Shown: one piece after another, positions 47,725 to 59,635 of the stretch
How positions within the stretch are numbered: position 1 is the stretch's first letter
Layout of the letters: the number at the start of each line of letters is the position of its first letter
Source of the DNA: Diospyros lotus
Taxonomy: Eukaryota > Streptophyta > Magnoliopsida > Ericales > Ebenaceae
Length of the DNA: 64,000 bases
Direction: 5' to 3'
NCBI RefSeq assembly: GCF_014633365.1
Contig: NC_068350.1
Location: forward strand, 32,479,119 to 32,543,118
Program-made: the position numbers and the translations under genes
Notes under the pieces: generated by a model
The model's input: the letters and a program-made list of their open reading frames with translations, nothing else
Told to the model about the DNA's origin: nothing
The model's database searches: none

Positions 47725-50700
47725 TGCAACGACCTGCTTAAATTGCAATTTAATTTATTTAAATAAATTGGGGTGCTAAATTAAAGAAAATATTAAATAA
47801 TTTTAATTTATAGAATTATAAAATTATTTGGAAGAATTGGGGTATAAGTGTTATTATTAAGTGGGGTGTGGTAATTTCTGGAAATTATGGGGTCTAGGTG
47901 TAAATTTCGAAACTTGGTTGGGAGTCACTTTAAAATTAATGGCGTGCATACATAGAGCGAAAGATGCGTGCGGCGCGGACGGTTGCGCGGGAGAAGGTTC
48001 AGGCGAGGGACGCGGGATCTAGCTGAGCTGGTAGCAGGTAAGTAGGGCATCAGGGAGGCAGTTAAAAGGGAAGAAGAAGGGCGCTAAGAAGTTGCAAATT
48101 CAGAGAAAATCCAAGGAAAAATTGGTTTAATCCAAGTTTAAATATCCAGGTAAGTAGGGAAAAATGCATTATTAATTTCTTACTGTTGGAATTTAATTTT
48201 GGGTTCATTTTTATTAATTTTGGGAAGTTATACTCTTTTACAGGGTGTATTAACGGAACGGCGTGTGGGCGTAAAAATATTGAAAATAGCTTACTAGTGT
48301 GCTGTCACAGGCAACCAAAAATAAAACCTATACTCCTAAAAATATATCTAGTAGTGCGAGTAAGGATTGTTCCCATAGAGAGTATCTAGCCTAGTTTTAT
48401 GCTATGTGAACACTGATGGAGAGGTTTTGAGTATAACGAAATCAATTTTAAGAATAACAACTAATCAATCAAATTAAAATATCAAAATCAATTAAAAGAA
48501 CAAACCTTGGTCTAAGTCAACATCCACCATCGGAATCTTACAACTGATCATCGATATAAATATATATCAATTCACACTCTAAATATTCACCGTTAGAATT
48601 ATTTTCTTATATCTCCTTAGTCATAGTTAATTAGAAAACAAGCGATCTAATCAACCCTAACTATTAAATAACCCAAAACAAGCGCTAAAGGTTTAATCTA
48701 ATAGCAGCCTTACCAGTTAGAGAGATCGACGAAACTAAACAACACAAGCACAAGCGGTTGCATTTAATTTAGTTGAGCGTTCTTCCTAAGATCTAATCAT
48801 TTCTGACGCAACAAATCATTAAATCTTAGTTGTTTCACAAATTAAAGGGATCAAATAATTACGGATTTGATATCTAACTTAGCAGTAGATTGCAACGAAT
48901 AATAAACTAGTAGGCCTCATAGTAATTAAATGAAACAATCATGAAGATAGATACAAAAGAACATTCGATATTTAAAACATAAATTGAATGATAAAAATAA
49001 ATTAAATCTCACAGCTTTATTGATTATGAGGCTCCCGTTTCCTTAAACCAAGAATAAAAACTTAGCCACACGTGATCATGGATTAAAATTTATAAGAAAA
49101 TAATGAAGATAAAAGGAAAAGAGAACTTTCGTGCGCCACCTGTGCGTCGCTCCTGCACGCCTCCTTGCTGCCTCCGTTCCAGCCCCCTATTCTGAAAGCC
49201 TTCATTGTTATATATAATAGCATATGCGCAGAACCTATCTCTAATTGCTCCATGGGCCCCACATCAATTGCAATTGGAGTTCAAGTGCACGCAGCTTCCT
49301 TTGGGCTTCAATTTCCTTCTTCCAATTAACCTTTCCACTTTATAATATAATAAATATGTGGACCCCCAATTTCTCCATGATATACTCAGCTGCTTCTTGG
49401 ACTTTAAGTTCTCACAGAAGCTTCTTTCCAATTGGGACTTCATAATTAATATATAAAGCATGCGCATAGCCCATTCTTCATTAATTTCTCTTCCAATTGT
49501 GCAATTACAGAAACTTTAACCCCGATTTTGACTTTTATCTAGATAGAATCTCTAAAAAATCAAAATATGAAAGTTGTAGATCGTTTTCTTGGCTTTCCGT
49601 AGCATCTTGAATTATCTCAATCAGAGCTCGTATGAGATAGTTATGCCCGAATTACAGAACAATGTTAAAACTGTAAAAAAAAAAAACGCAATTAACTAGG
49701 TTTTTTTCATTTAATGCCTCCTTTTGCTCCCTAAATCAAAATATAAGAATAATGAGTACATTTAGACACCAAATAAATATAAAAGACTAAACATTAAGAG
49801 AGTAAAATATGAAATTTTACATTCTTATCACTTACTAAAGGCAAGCTCTTTACACTATTTGCAAGTCTTCGTGATTTTGTTAATACCATTCATTTCCTTA
49901 ATTCGATTTCGTTCCGAGTATTAATTATTTGTATTATGTGTTTCATTAGTATAAATTAATTTAAATTAAATGTGAGACTCACTGAAGTATTATTTGTTAA
50001 ATACTTACGGGGTATTGTAACGCCCCTATTTCCTTGGAAATGATGCTGAACCAATTCCAGGACTAGGTTCTTAGAGGTTGGAATTCAATTGTGGGTCCCT
50101 TAGGTGCGAGCAATCGTGATAAGGGGCATGAGCTGTTGAGCAATGAGGCAAACGTCGATTGTTTGGTGACGAAGGTGAAAATCGTTAATTGGTCGAGGAA
50201 GGCTATCAACTGGTTACTCCTAGTCACAGATTGTCGACCGGTGCTTGGTCACTATCGACCGGCTCTGTCATTATGTGACATTTTGCATAATATTATAGTG
50301 CATAAGATTGGGTTTGCATTCATTGGGGGTCATGTTTGTATGTGTTGGGAGGGTGAACATTGGCATGACATAATTGGCCTGTTGAGTGTTGACTCGTGTA
50401 TCTTAGGCGAGCATATGCATTTAGAGCATTCGCTTGTGAATTCCTACGTTAGCGTAGCATGGCCTGATGCTTGACTTATGGGGGTTTTGTCATCACGTTA
50501 ATGCTGCAAAAGCTATTGCATTTACTACTTGCTGCGTTGCATGGTTACTGTTTGATATGGATTGTGGTATGGAGTTGACCCTCGATAGCTATGAGTGGGA
50601 GCTGGGCTCTAGATAGCTATGACTTGGGGACTCCGGTATGTGGTTATGATGGGAGCTTCAGGCTCGTGTGGATTGTGTTGTGCCTTGTGCTATCCAGTTC

Positions 50701-51333
50701 ATGGATACGACAGGTTTGTATGCTGGGACTTGGGTGCCAGGTTGTGCATTTCTTATGTGGGCCCCAAGAACCATTATGTGCATTGGTATTTACATTTGTG
50801 TTGGTTCTTGAGTTCTTATTGCACGGTTTGGTATAGCACTTATATCATGACACGACATGTTGTAAGTGGTTTACAATGTGGGAATCCTATTCCTAACCCT
50901 ACCATTATTCTTTTATTTGTTTGTTGAGTCTTGTGACTCACACTTGCTTTACATCATTCAAGGTATAGGAAAAGTGAGGGCTGAAGGTGAGGGTAGCAGT
51001 GTCTGAGTGCTTGGCTAGCTGTTTGTACAGGGTTGTTCTAGTTGACGGTCATGGGGTTGTTTTGTTTTGTGGTTTTGGGGTATAGGAGATTACTAGTTGT
51101 GCTTGCATGTCATGATTCTTATGCCCAGGTTTTGTTGGAGGGTGCGTAGATGTTGCCACCCCACTACTTTATTGTTTGTATGTGTATATACACTAGGCTT
51201 GCACTGTGCCAGTATGTTATTCCTTTACATGTTGTTCTATTAGGGATTCCTTTTAGGATGTTTTACCTCATTTTTCTGAGACTTCCGTCTGGGGCTCACG
51301 GGTTTCCGAGATCTCCAGGCAGGGGACCTCACA
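47725..51333. mobile_element. Solo LTR of probable Ty3/gypsy origin, interrupted
   Basis: Starts TGCAACGACC, ends GGGGACCTCACA, with AATGG at 47720-47724 and 51334-51338. ~3.6 kb including an inner 1.5-kb insertion, so about 2.07 kb by itself. The wording CTCACACTTGC and CACGGGTTTCCGAG in the right part fits gypsy LTRs. Frames at 50091-50927 are shadows of this non-coding DNA. A TGTAACGCCCC word at 50015 resembles another LTR start but has no partner end. Confidence 0.82.
48297..49830. mobile_element. Insertion in the solo LTR, probably another solo LTR in reverse orientation
   Basis: CTTACTA occurs at 48290-48296 and 49831-49837. The insert starts GTGTGCTGTCACAGG and ends ATTCTTATCA; read on the minus strand this is TGATAAGAAT to GACAGCACA, a TG..CA pair if one base is ignored. 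1.53 kb, no coding pattern. The class is uncertain. Confidence 0.6.
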
Positions 51334-51338
51334 AATGG

Positions 51339-52035
51339 TTTTTGCACCATGAGGCAACTCAACAAGATCCCAAACTCCATTACTCTTTATAGAACTCATC
51401 TCTTCCTTCATGGCATTATACTATAATTCTGACTTTTTGCAACTCATGGCCTATAAAAATAACTCAGGATCATTTCTGGCTTCAATGATGTAGTTAGATT
51501 CTTGTAGATACACTATATAATCACTAGGAATTGTTGACCTCTTAGTTTTAGTGGATCTCCTTAATGTTGTATTAACATCTTCCCGAGAAGCTTGTGATTC
51601 AACAGGCTGTTCAGGAGGTGTTGGTAATTCTTGAACTACTTGATCCATTAGAATGTTGCCAGCAACTTGTGGAACTTGGTTGATTGGTTGTTTAACACTA
51701 GTTGGAACTTGAGGGGTGTTGTGAATTATAACCAGTCTATCATTTGAGGTGGAAGGTTAAAATTCTGAATGAAAATGTTCAGGAATTTTGTTCTTGATAT
51801 GATCGCTCCCACTGATCAAATCCTTCTCAAGAAACTTAGCATTTCTTGATTCCACAATCCTAGTATTGTTAGATGGACAATAAAATTTGTATCTTTTAGA
51901 CCTTTCTGCATATCCAACAAAAAACCCACTAATGGTCCTCGGGTCTAGCTTTTTCTTTTGTGGATTACAAATTCTCACTTCAGATGGGCATCCCAAATGC
52001 GCATATGTTGCAAACTCGGTTTCCAACCTTTCCAT
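51339..52035 (-). pseudogene. Integrase C-terminus, linker and start of reverse transcriptase of element 3
   Basis: Minus strand: FVGYAERSKRYKFYCPSN, the linker with many Thr/Pro, LRRSTKTKRSTIPSDYIVYL, and GVWDLVELPHGAKTI, which ends at the solo-LTR insertion and continues as DCKWVFK at 47719. A stop separates 51648 from the next frame. Confidence 0.88.
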
Positions 52036-52800
52036 AACTCAAATCGTGTCTTTGGAATAACCTCGGTTGGAACCCAGTTTAATATATACGCAGTCACTTT
52101 TAGTGCTTCAGTCCACAAGGATTTAGGAAGATTGAAGTTGCTAAGCATACTTTGCACCATGTTCTACATGTTCGATTTCTTCTTTCTGCCACACCATTCT
52201 GATTTGGTGATCCAGGCATGGTGTATTGAGTAACTATTCCATGCTCCTGAAGAAACTTAGCGAATGGATCAAGTACTTGTCCATCATCAGTGTATCTATT
52301 ATAATATTCTGCACCTCTGTCTGATCTCACAATTTTTATTTATTTTCTACATTATTTCTCCACTTCAACCTTAAAAATCCTAAAGGCATCTAATGCTTTA
52401 CTTTTGTTATGAAGTAAATAGCAATACATATATCGTGAGTAATCATCAATAAAGGTGATGAAATATTTTTGACTATGTGAGTCCATATCTAAACTACATA
52501 TATCAGTATGTATGATTTCTAATATGTTTGAACTCCTATTAGCACCTTTCTTGGACTTGTTGGTCTACTTTCCCTTAATGTAGTCCACACGTGTTTCACA
52601 ATTAGTAAAATCTAGAGTACTAAGTACCCCATCATTCACTAATCTTTTAATTCTCTCTATGGAGATATGTCTTAATCTCTGGTGCCATAATATAGGAGAG
52701 TCATCGTTAATAATACACCTTTTAGTACCAGTATGAACATGCATTGAATTATAAATGGTATTGTCTTGTAAATTAATATGATAAAGACCATCAGACAAAA
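52036..52800 (-). pseudogene. Integrase of element 3, broken
   Basis: Minus strand: zinc-finger words LWHQRLRHISIERIKRL, then a frameshift region, [39 protein letters not shown], and SLWTEALKVTAYILNWVP. Several frame changes. The nuclease and DNA-binding blocks are recognisable but not usable. Confidence 0.88.
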
Positions 52801-53930
52801 TACTATTCCCAACACAATCAAAGTTATAAACAAATTGAATGATGTGTTTGAAAATTTTAAGGAATATTCGAAAGGCATAAGTCTGGAAACTGAAATCAAG
52901 TTTTGTGAAAAACTTGGAACATAAAAGGTCCTATCTAATTTTAAAACAAAATCACTACTTAAAGTCAAAACACACGTCCTTATAGCCTCCACATGTGAGC
53001 CCATCTCTTTTCTAGATAAGATGTTTTGCTCACTTCCCACTGGCTTCCTTCGATTTTGCATACTCTTTAAGGAGTTCGCAATATGGATTGTAGAGTCAGA
53101 GTCAATCCACCAGATGTTAATATTAACATTAACCATATTAGATTCATAACAAACAAACGAGGTTGGATTACCTTTATCCTCAAGTCATTTCTTGAATTTA
53201 GTGTAGTCATTTTTCATGTGTCCCTTCTTCTTACAGAAGAAACACTTGGACTCTTTCTTAATATCAGTCTGGGGGTGGTATTTTACCCTTCTGATTGGCC
53301 TGAGATTTTTCTTTTCCTTGTGTTGTAGTCAGCATTGCACTTTCACCATACTCCATCACAAGCCTCTCTTCCTCTTGAACACACATGGTCATTAATTCAT
53401 TGATTGACCCTTTATTTTTATGCATGTTATACGAGATTTTGAATGGCCCGTACTGTGGTGGGAGAGTGCTCAGGATATAGTGAACCAGAAATGAATCGGA
53501 CATTGTAATATTGAGTTTCTTAAGTTGAGTTGTAATGTCCTTCATCTACATGATGTGCTCATGCACACCTTTCACGCTGGTGAGCCTTAAGGATAAAAAT
53601 TTCATAATTATGGTGCTTGCTAGCGCCTTATCTGAAGTGATGAATTAATCATCAATCGCTTTCAGCAAGTCGCATACCTTTTCATGCTGATCGATATAAC
53701 CACGTATACCAGTAGAAATTTTAGTTTTAATGGACATCATGCTAAGGCGGTTAGATTGCTCCCAACGTTCATAAAGTGTGATGTTCATTGCAGTGCAAAT
53801 GGGGAATAGTCAATGTCTATCCAGCCTAACTGGGGAATAATTCTCTATGTCCATATCTTAAAGTTATTACCCATTAATTCAGAAATATTGCAACGAATAT
53901 CAAAGAAATTAATAGGTTGTGAAGCAGCAT
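52801..53930 (-). pseudogene. gag and protease of element 3, broken
   Basis: Minus strand: gag includes MKDITTQLKKLNITMSDSF, YILSTLPPQYGPFKISYN, CVQEEERLVMEYGES and a zinc knuckle CFFCKKKGHMKND (the usual last Cys is changed). The protease reads WWIDSDSTIHIA, where D-S-G is expected, so the catalytic motif is damaged. The gag start is near 53930 and a TGA/TAG-type stop lies near 53548. Confidence 0.85.
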
Positions 53931-54912
53931 AAATATTATAAAATACTTATGTCAAAATTTTGAGATCTAAATAAATTATATGTTTTACCAATGTAAATCA
54001 TATAAAAGTTGTTGTGGGATAAAATTTATTATATTAAATATAATTAATGTCTATAATTCTTCATGTGATCTTAAACATAATATATAATTTTATTTAATTA
54101 ATAATATTGTGGCTAGTCCTTAATTAATTAAAATTATATAGATCACTAGACATTTAAAAAATATGCATAAAATTAAATTTTATGCGAATAATCTTTATTG
54201 CATATTTTAACTACGCATAATATATATTATATTATGCACCAAAAAATATTCTCATATATCATGTAATAAACATAAACAAAATATTGCATAATTAAATCAT
54301 AATATTATGCACATATTATTAATTTTTATGAACTCATTTAAAATATTGCATAAATTAATATGAACATAATAAATTAATTCATGCAAATGATCACAAAATT
54401 CTTTATTTTTAATAGAATTGGGCCATCAACATCCTTAATTTTGCATGCCAAAATTAAAATATGTCTACTAGTAAATGTAAGTCCAATAGTAGTGAATTAT
54501 AACTTGTAAGGCCCAAGCCCAGAAATAGATTAAAACAACAGCCCATGAAAACAAGCTCAAATTAAAACACTACCAGCAGCCCATCCCATTTAATGGCCCA
54601 CACAAAAACAACCCAACCAAATTTAAAACACAGTAGAATAGTGTCATCTTCAACCTCTAGCTGGGTCGTTTTGACCCAGTTTCAATTCGTCAAATAGACC
54701 CGCTTAAATTTCATGATTTCAGCCATTAAATTTGATGAGTTAAATTACAAAATATTTAGAAAACAATTTCCTAAAGATTCTTAAACTCAAAACATCAAAA
54801 TATTGTAGAAAACTATAGATCAAATATAAACTTCAACAAAAATTTGTTTCCAATTTTTTTTCCAGAATTCTGAAAATGCAAGGCAGAGGCAAATAGTGGC
54901 TCTGTTACCAAC
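53931..54912 (-). other. Leader and primer site of element 3
   Basis: About 1 kb of AT-rich DNA between gag and the 5' LTR. On the minus strand TTGGTAACAGAGCC at 54910-54897 is one base off the usual tRNA-Met primer site. No open frame of interest. Confidence 0.7.
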
Positions 54913-55298
54913 TATTAGACAAATCAAGTGATCTAACATGCTATAAAGATTAAAATAGCATTTAGATAAATGCGGATAATGGATAATATTACCTCCAACT
55001 ATTTTTGTTTGATATGTCTCTGCTGGTTTGGCTCTTCCAAGCTCTTAAACACCCCAAATGATGGTGTATGATGAAGAGAAATGGATGATCAAGCTTAGGG
55101 ACCAAAACCATGAATTTGAACAATATTCTTCCATAAAAAATATGCATATATTACCACTTTACAACTCAATCAATAAGAGAACATAACTGGCATAAACATG
55201 AAAATATTTGGACCATAATCAATCGAGGAATTCCTTTATAACCCATAACCAGTACAATAATGGAAAAAAACGTTTGGGTCACCTTAAAGAACTTTACA
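54913..55298 (-). repeat. 5' LTR of copia element 3
   Basis: 386 bp; on the plus strand it runs TATTAGACAAATC (first base pair TG altered to TA) to AGAACTTTACA and matches 41816-42517 apart from the extra tandem unit there. Confidence 0.9.
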
Positions 55299-56369
55299 CT
55301 TCCTACCTACAATAAAGAAGGCTGACGTGATGTTTTGGGGATGCAAGCTTCGTGGCTTGCGGACGACCAAAAAGAAAGAAGACTGGCGGCCAAAGTCATC
55401 AGCGATGAAAGGCTTGCGATGAAAATGGAAGAAGAATGAAGGGACGGCGGTGGCGCATCAAAGGGGTTAAAACCCTAAGGGACATGGAGAAGGAAGTTGT
55501 GGCAGCGATGCATAAAGTGAAAGAAAGCTGGAAAGGATAATGTTATATTGACAACTTCATTAGACGACTCATGTCAAAATTACACATCTACCCCAAATTG
55601 CAATTACATCTATTGCCTATACCTTCTTTCTCATTTTATCTATCATTCATACAAAATATAAAATTTTATGTATTTTGTAATTATCTTATGCATAAATAAT
55701 TATATATATTTTTATGTTATTATTTATTTATATTATTAAAATTAAAAGGTTAAAAATTGTATATAAAATTATACAAAATCATAATATCATATTTTACAAG
55801 AGTAAAAAATTATATGTAAAATTATATAAAATCATAGTATTATATTTCAAAACTTGTATGTAAAATTATACAAAATCATAATATCATATTTTACAAAAAT
55901 AAAAAAAATTGTATGTAAAATTATACAAAATCATAGTATTATATTTTTTTTAGCACTGGTTCTCCTTGCTTTTCCATTGGCATTTGGCAATACACTTTGC
56001 TACATATCAAACTTTATTTACCAAATACCTTAATCCCATTAAGCTATAAGCACTATGGCTCATCAGAAATTATATCCAGCCAAAATAAATCACATAAAAC
56101 GTAGGAAAGATAAATCCCTAACATGGGCATTCTTTATCAATCCTGGGTAATCTGGTTCACATTCATCCACATGCCACTTAATAATATTCAGACATAATTT
56201 ATGGAACTACCAATACCTTACTGAGGTACTTCTCACAAAGAAAACATAGGCATCATATGTATTTAGATCTCTAAATCCAGTTCAATGTGCAGCTCCTAAT
56301 TGAAAAAAAATTAAAAAATCACGCATATGAAACATAAAAGAAACAAATCTCCCTTACACACATTGTACT
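55299..56369. other. Intergenic DNA with a 50-bp tandem array
   Basis: At about 55751-55948 four ~50-bp units (TGTAAAATTATACAAAATCATA) stand in tandem; units 1 and 3 share ATAATATCATATTTTACA and units 2 and 4 share ATAGTATTATATT, a two-unit higher-order pattern. The flanks carry no gene. Confidence 0.65.
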
Positions 56370-56950
56370 TCAACTAAATGCCAAATATCGAGCAGATGAG
56401 AGAGGGACGAACAGCAGTGGCGGGTGCGACGTGGTTTCTGTGAGATTAGCGTTGGTGGAGGTGACGATAGTGCAAGCGGTGGTGGGGGGCGATGGCAGTG
56501 CGAGCAACGATGGGTGGCAACGGCGACTCGAGTAGTGGTAGGGGGCCTGCGGGTGAGGGCTACTGGTTGGGGGGCGACTATGGTGCGATGTTAGGGCCAA
56601 CGACGATTTGTGGCCGGTAATGGATGCAACCGGGCTAGGGCGAGGTGGTTGCTTGCGACTGTGTGGGGGGGGGGGGGGGGGGGCGACGGTGGTCTATGGT
56701 TGGTGGTGGGGGTAAGGTGTTGTGGTGCTCGCGGTGGTGAGGGGGAGATGATGGTGCTAGTGATTGTGGCAAGGCGAGGAGGGGCGACAACGGACGATGC
56801 TCGTGGTGGTGGTTGGGTTGAGAGAGAGAGAGAGTGTGGGAGAGATAGTGAAAGAGGGAGAGAGAGTGAAATAATTTGATTTTTTGGGTTCAATTTATCA
56901 CAATATTTTGGTGTCAAAATATCACGATAAATTGGGTTGTCAAAGAAGTT
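56370..56950. other. GC-rich low-complexity DNA
   Basis: GGTGG and GCGAC words, an uninterrupted G run at about 56665-56682, and a GA microsatellite at about 56820-56831. Open frames on both strands have Pro/Ser or Gly-only composition and are not supported as proteins. Confidence 0.6.
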
Positions 56951-57535
56951 GTCTAAGAGAGTTGTTCATCTAGCATTGTCCAGCTAGAAAACCTTGGCTT
57001 CCTTGAAAGGATTGGATTCGCCCATGAAAGTGGCTGGATCGGGTAATCTGACCCACTAAAGGCGGTCTAGGATCCACATAGATCTGGACCATCAATTAGT
57101 CTAGATCCGCAACTAATATCCTAGCCCATTATCTTTTTCGGCCCATGTGGTCTGGATCATTACTCAACCCAGATTCGCAATCCAATAACTATTTTTCCAT
57201 AATAAAGGGAAATAATTTTTTTAATTAATTTATAACTTGAAATTTATATTATGAATAATTTTTTAGTCACCAAAGTGGTCAAATTTTTAAAGTAAATAAA
57301 TTTTGAGTTATAAATTGTTTCAATTGCCTACAAATTTTATATTTGTTGATGACATTAAATTTATACATGATATTTGTTTGTGGGTAAATTGAAGTTTGCA
57401 TTATAAGACAATTCGGGATTAGCTCAAAATTTAATTATTTATTTTTATAATTGTCAAATATGAATGTGATAATTAGTATGTTCTATTAGTTTTACTTTCA
57501 TATCCAAAGATAGTAAAATAAATCTAATTAGTGCA
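56951..57535. other. Intergenic DNA left of the Sirevirus-like LTR
   Basis: Nothing coding; includes TCTGGATC-type words repeated at 57060-57180 without clear units. Confidence 0.5.
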
Positions 57536-58075
57536 TATATTGATATTTTACTCTTGTATTTGGTTTTGATGATGAAAAAAAATCAATTTATTTTCCTAAG
57601 TCATTTGTCAAGAATATAATTTGTTGGAGATTATGATTTGTCAAGAATATGAAAACCAAATGATTTATAATTTTCTATAGATGGAGATTTGCACAAACAA
57701 GCTTTAAGATCTAAAAGAATCTCCTAAATGATTTCACCAAATTAGTTTTGAAAAATTGGATAGTGGATGTTTTTACCTTTAAATATAATTTTTCTAAGTC
57801 TGGAAGATTAGTGCATTATAAGGAGACATATAAGAAAATATTTTTATTTTGAGAAACCATCTCCCGGTATTTTGATAGCTAGCATTCATTATTGTTAAAA
57901 TGATTTTTAATGAATTTTTCAAGAAATAGAAGGTATGTATTTTGGGAGTGGTAAAATTGTTAAATTTTGAATTTGTACTAAAACCAAAATTTTACTTTCT
58001 TATTGTTATGGATTTTAATTTTTAGATATTTTTATTAAATTCAAATGGGTACTTTCTTATTTACATTTATGTATT

Positions 58076-58275
58076 AAAGTGAAAGCATGTAGTCGACAGA
58101 TGAAGCTTGATGATACAAAATATTATGACATATTTACATTTATTTAGTTTAAATAAATGGAAGGTAAAATATAAATTAAAGAAAATGAGGATATTTACTT
58201 AAACTAAAGAAATGTAAATATGCTATAATGTTTTGTATCATCAAGCTTCATCTGTCGACTACATGCTTTCACTTT
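58076..58275. repeat. Long hairpin in the solo LTR
   Basis: Arms 58076-58150 and 58201-58275 are reverse complements over 75 nt with about four mismatches; the outer 45 nt (AAAGTGAAAGCATGTAGTCG and on) are exact. The loop is 50 nt. A transcript through it would fold into a long stem. Confidence 0.92.
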
Positions 58276-58600
58276 GTCGACTAACATAATAGATATATTG
58301 ACTTGGTCGACTAACCTATAGGCTCTGTCGACTAACATCGTGCTTATTTATATTTTGGTCGACTAAGCTATAAGCTTGGTCGACTAACAGTGTGTATGTT
58401 ATGATTTGGTCGAATAACTCTTTAAGTCTGTAGACAAAAGGATAGCCTTAGTCGATTAAGTGTCATGCATATGTTTGTCTTGGTCGACTAAGTGCCTTGT
58501 TGTTTTTATGACTTGGTTAACCAACCTATTTTATCTATCGACCAAACTTGTTATTTTGCTTGATTCTGTTGACTAAATATTTTTATTAGTCGACTAACTC
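58276..58600. repeat. Array of TTGGTCGACTAAC words
   Basis: Exact GTCGAC at about 58276, 58306, 58327, 58359, 58379, 58482 and 58589, and one-base variants between (GTCGAA, GTCGAT, ATCGAC), 20 to 50 bp apart; two more lie in the hairpin. Most read TGGTCGACTAAC or AGTCGACTAAC, an inverted core. The spacers are not related, so it is neither a simple tandem repeat nor CRISPR. Confidence 0.8.
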
Positions 58601-59635
58601 TTTTCGAAAAAAGTTTCCAACAGCTAGTTTTTCAAATCCCACCAGTCACAAATTGCTAGTTTTCTCTTAGATATCTTGGGATGCCTATATATACAACTCA
58701 AGGATGATCAAGAAGAGGTTAATGGATGGGAACAAGTTGATCTAAAGATTACAAATCTTTTTATTCAAGCTTATAGTATTTGTGTTTTCATTGTTATATT
58801 TTTCTCTCCAAGGCTTTGTTCTATTATTGTAAATTTATTCTTAAGCCTTGTTTTCATTGTAAGAGAACTTGTAACTAAGAGTGTTAAATTTTAGCTTCTC
58901 TCTTTCACTTGTATCATTATTATTGTTTTCCTAGCTATGATAGCTAGAGGGCCTACTTGTATAAGTAGGAGGTTTGTATATTTCCTAGCTCGTTGTTATA
59001 GGGTCTATCCGAAGTGATAAGAGGTTTTAGTGGATTGTTTGTAAAATCCTTAGCGATGAGCTAAGGTAGTGGATTAGGCTTGGGTTAAGCCGAACCACTA
59101 AAAGTCCTTGTGTTCATCTCTTGTGCTTGTGTTCTTTGTTTATTTATCTTTTCAAGTATCTCTATATTTCTCACTTGATTCATATATTTAATCTTTCATT
59201 GAAAAAGATTTCATATTTTTCAATCTTGTGTTCTCCATTGTCAAGACGAGATTGTCTTTATACGGTTGATACCTCATCGTGCCATTTTAAGATTTTGAGG
59301 TTTAACGAAGCCGTGGTCTTCATAGACGACATCTTCTTTTTATCAAAAGAATTTTTAAGGAAAAAGTATTTTTATATACCAATTCACCTTCCCTATTGGT
59401 GTGTGCCATAGCACTTCTATTCTAACATATATAATTATCAATTATTATTTTATTTTGTACATCTTAGTATCTCCCAAAGGAGAACTTTGATGTACCTTGT
59501 GTTGAATATCTAAATCTAGACTTATGTAAAATGTTTAAAGTTTCAAAGCCTTAATATATAAGTATTTTAATTTTATTTGCAATATCTGTACTTGTTTCAA
59601 TGCATTCACACATTTCATTTATTCCTTTTTTTAAT

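Larger units (their letters stand above)
41816..55298 (-). mobile_element. Ty1/copia LTR retrotransposon, element 3, interrupted by nested solo LTRs
   Basis: Minus-strand element with its 5' LTR at 54913-55298 and 3' LTR at 41816-42517. Target duplication CTTCG (41811-41815) versus CTTCC (55299-55303), one mismatch. Gag, protease, integrase, reverse transcriptase and RNase H follow in the copia order when read on the minus strand. Two solo LTRs split the reverse-transcriptase region, at 43863-47328 and 47725-51333. Removing each with one copy of its target duplication joins the frame on both sides exactly. Confidence 0.93.
57541..59427 (+). mobile_element. Solo LTR of Sirevirus-like copia type
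   Basis: 1887 bp from TGATATTTTACTC to ATTCTAACA, flanked by TATAT at 57536-57540 and at 59428-59432. The 3' half has wording typical of SIRE/Maximus LTRs, such as GTGGATTAGGCTTGGGTTAA and GGTGTGTGCCATAGCACTTC before the end. It holds a 200-bp hairpin (58076-58275) and an array of GTCGAC words (58276-58600). A TATATATACAA near 58685 is a candidate TATA box. No internal region remains. Confidence 0.85.

Noticed and set aside
50015..50026. TGTAACGCCCC as the start of another LTR
   Set aside because: No matching end or duplication seen; it probably belongs to the surrounding solo LTR.
50091..50927. Open frames up to 127 codons
   Set aside because: Inside the solo LTR 47725-51333; Cys/Trp/Leu-rich composition from TG-rich DNA, no domain.
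56370..56917. Open frames with Pro/Ser-rich or Gly-rich products
   Set aside because: Low-complexity DNA with a long G run; both strands are open by composition alone.
58276..58600. CRISPR-like array
   Set aside because: Short 9-12 bp words with irregular spacing and variants in plant DNA; no uniform repeat or spacer length.
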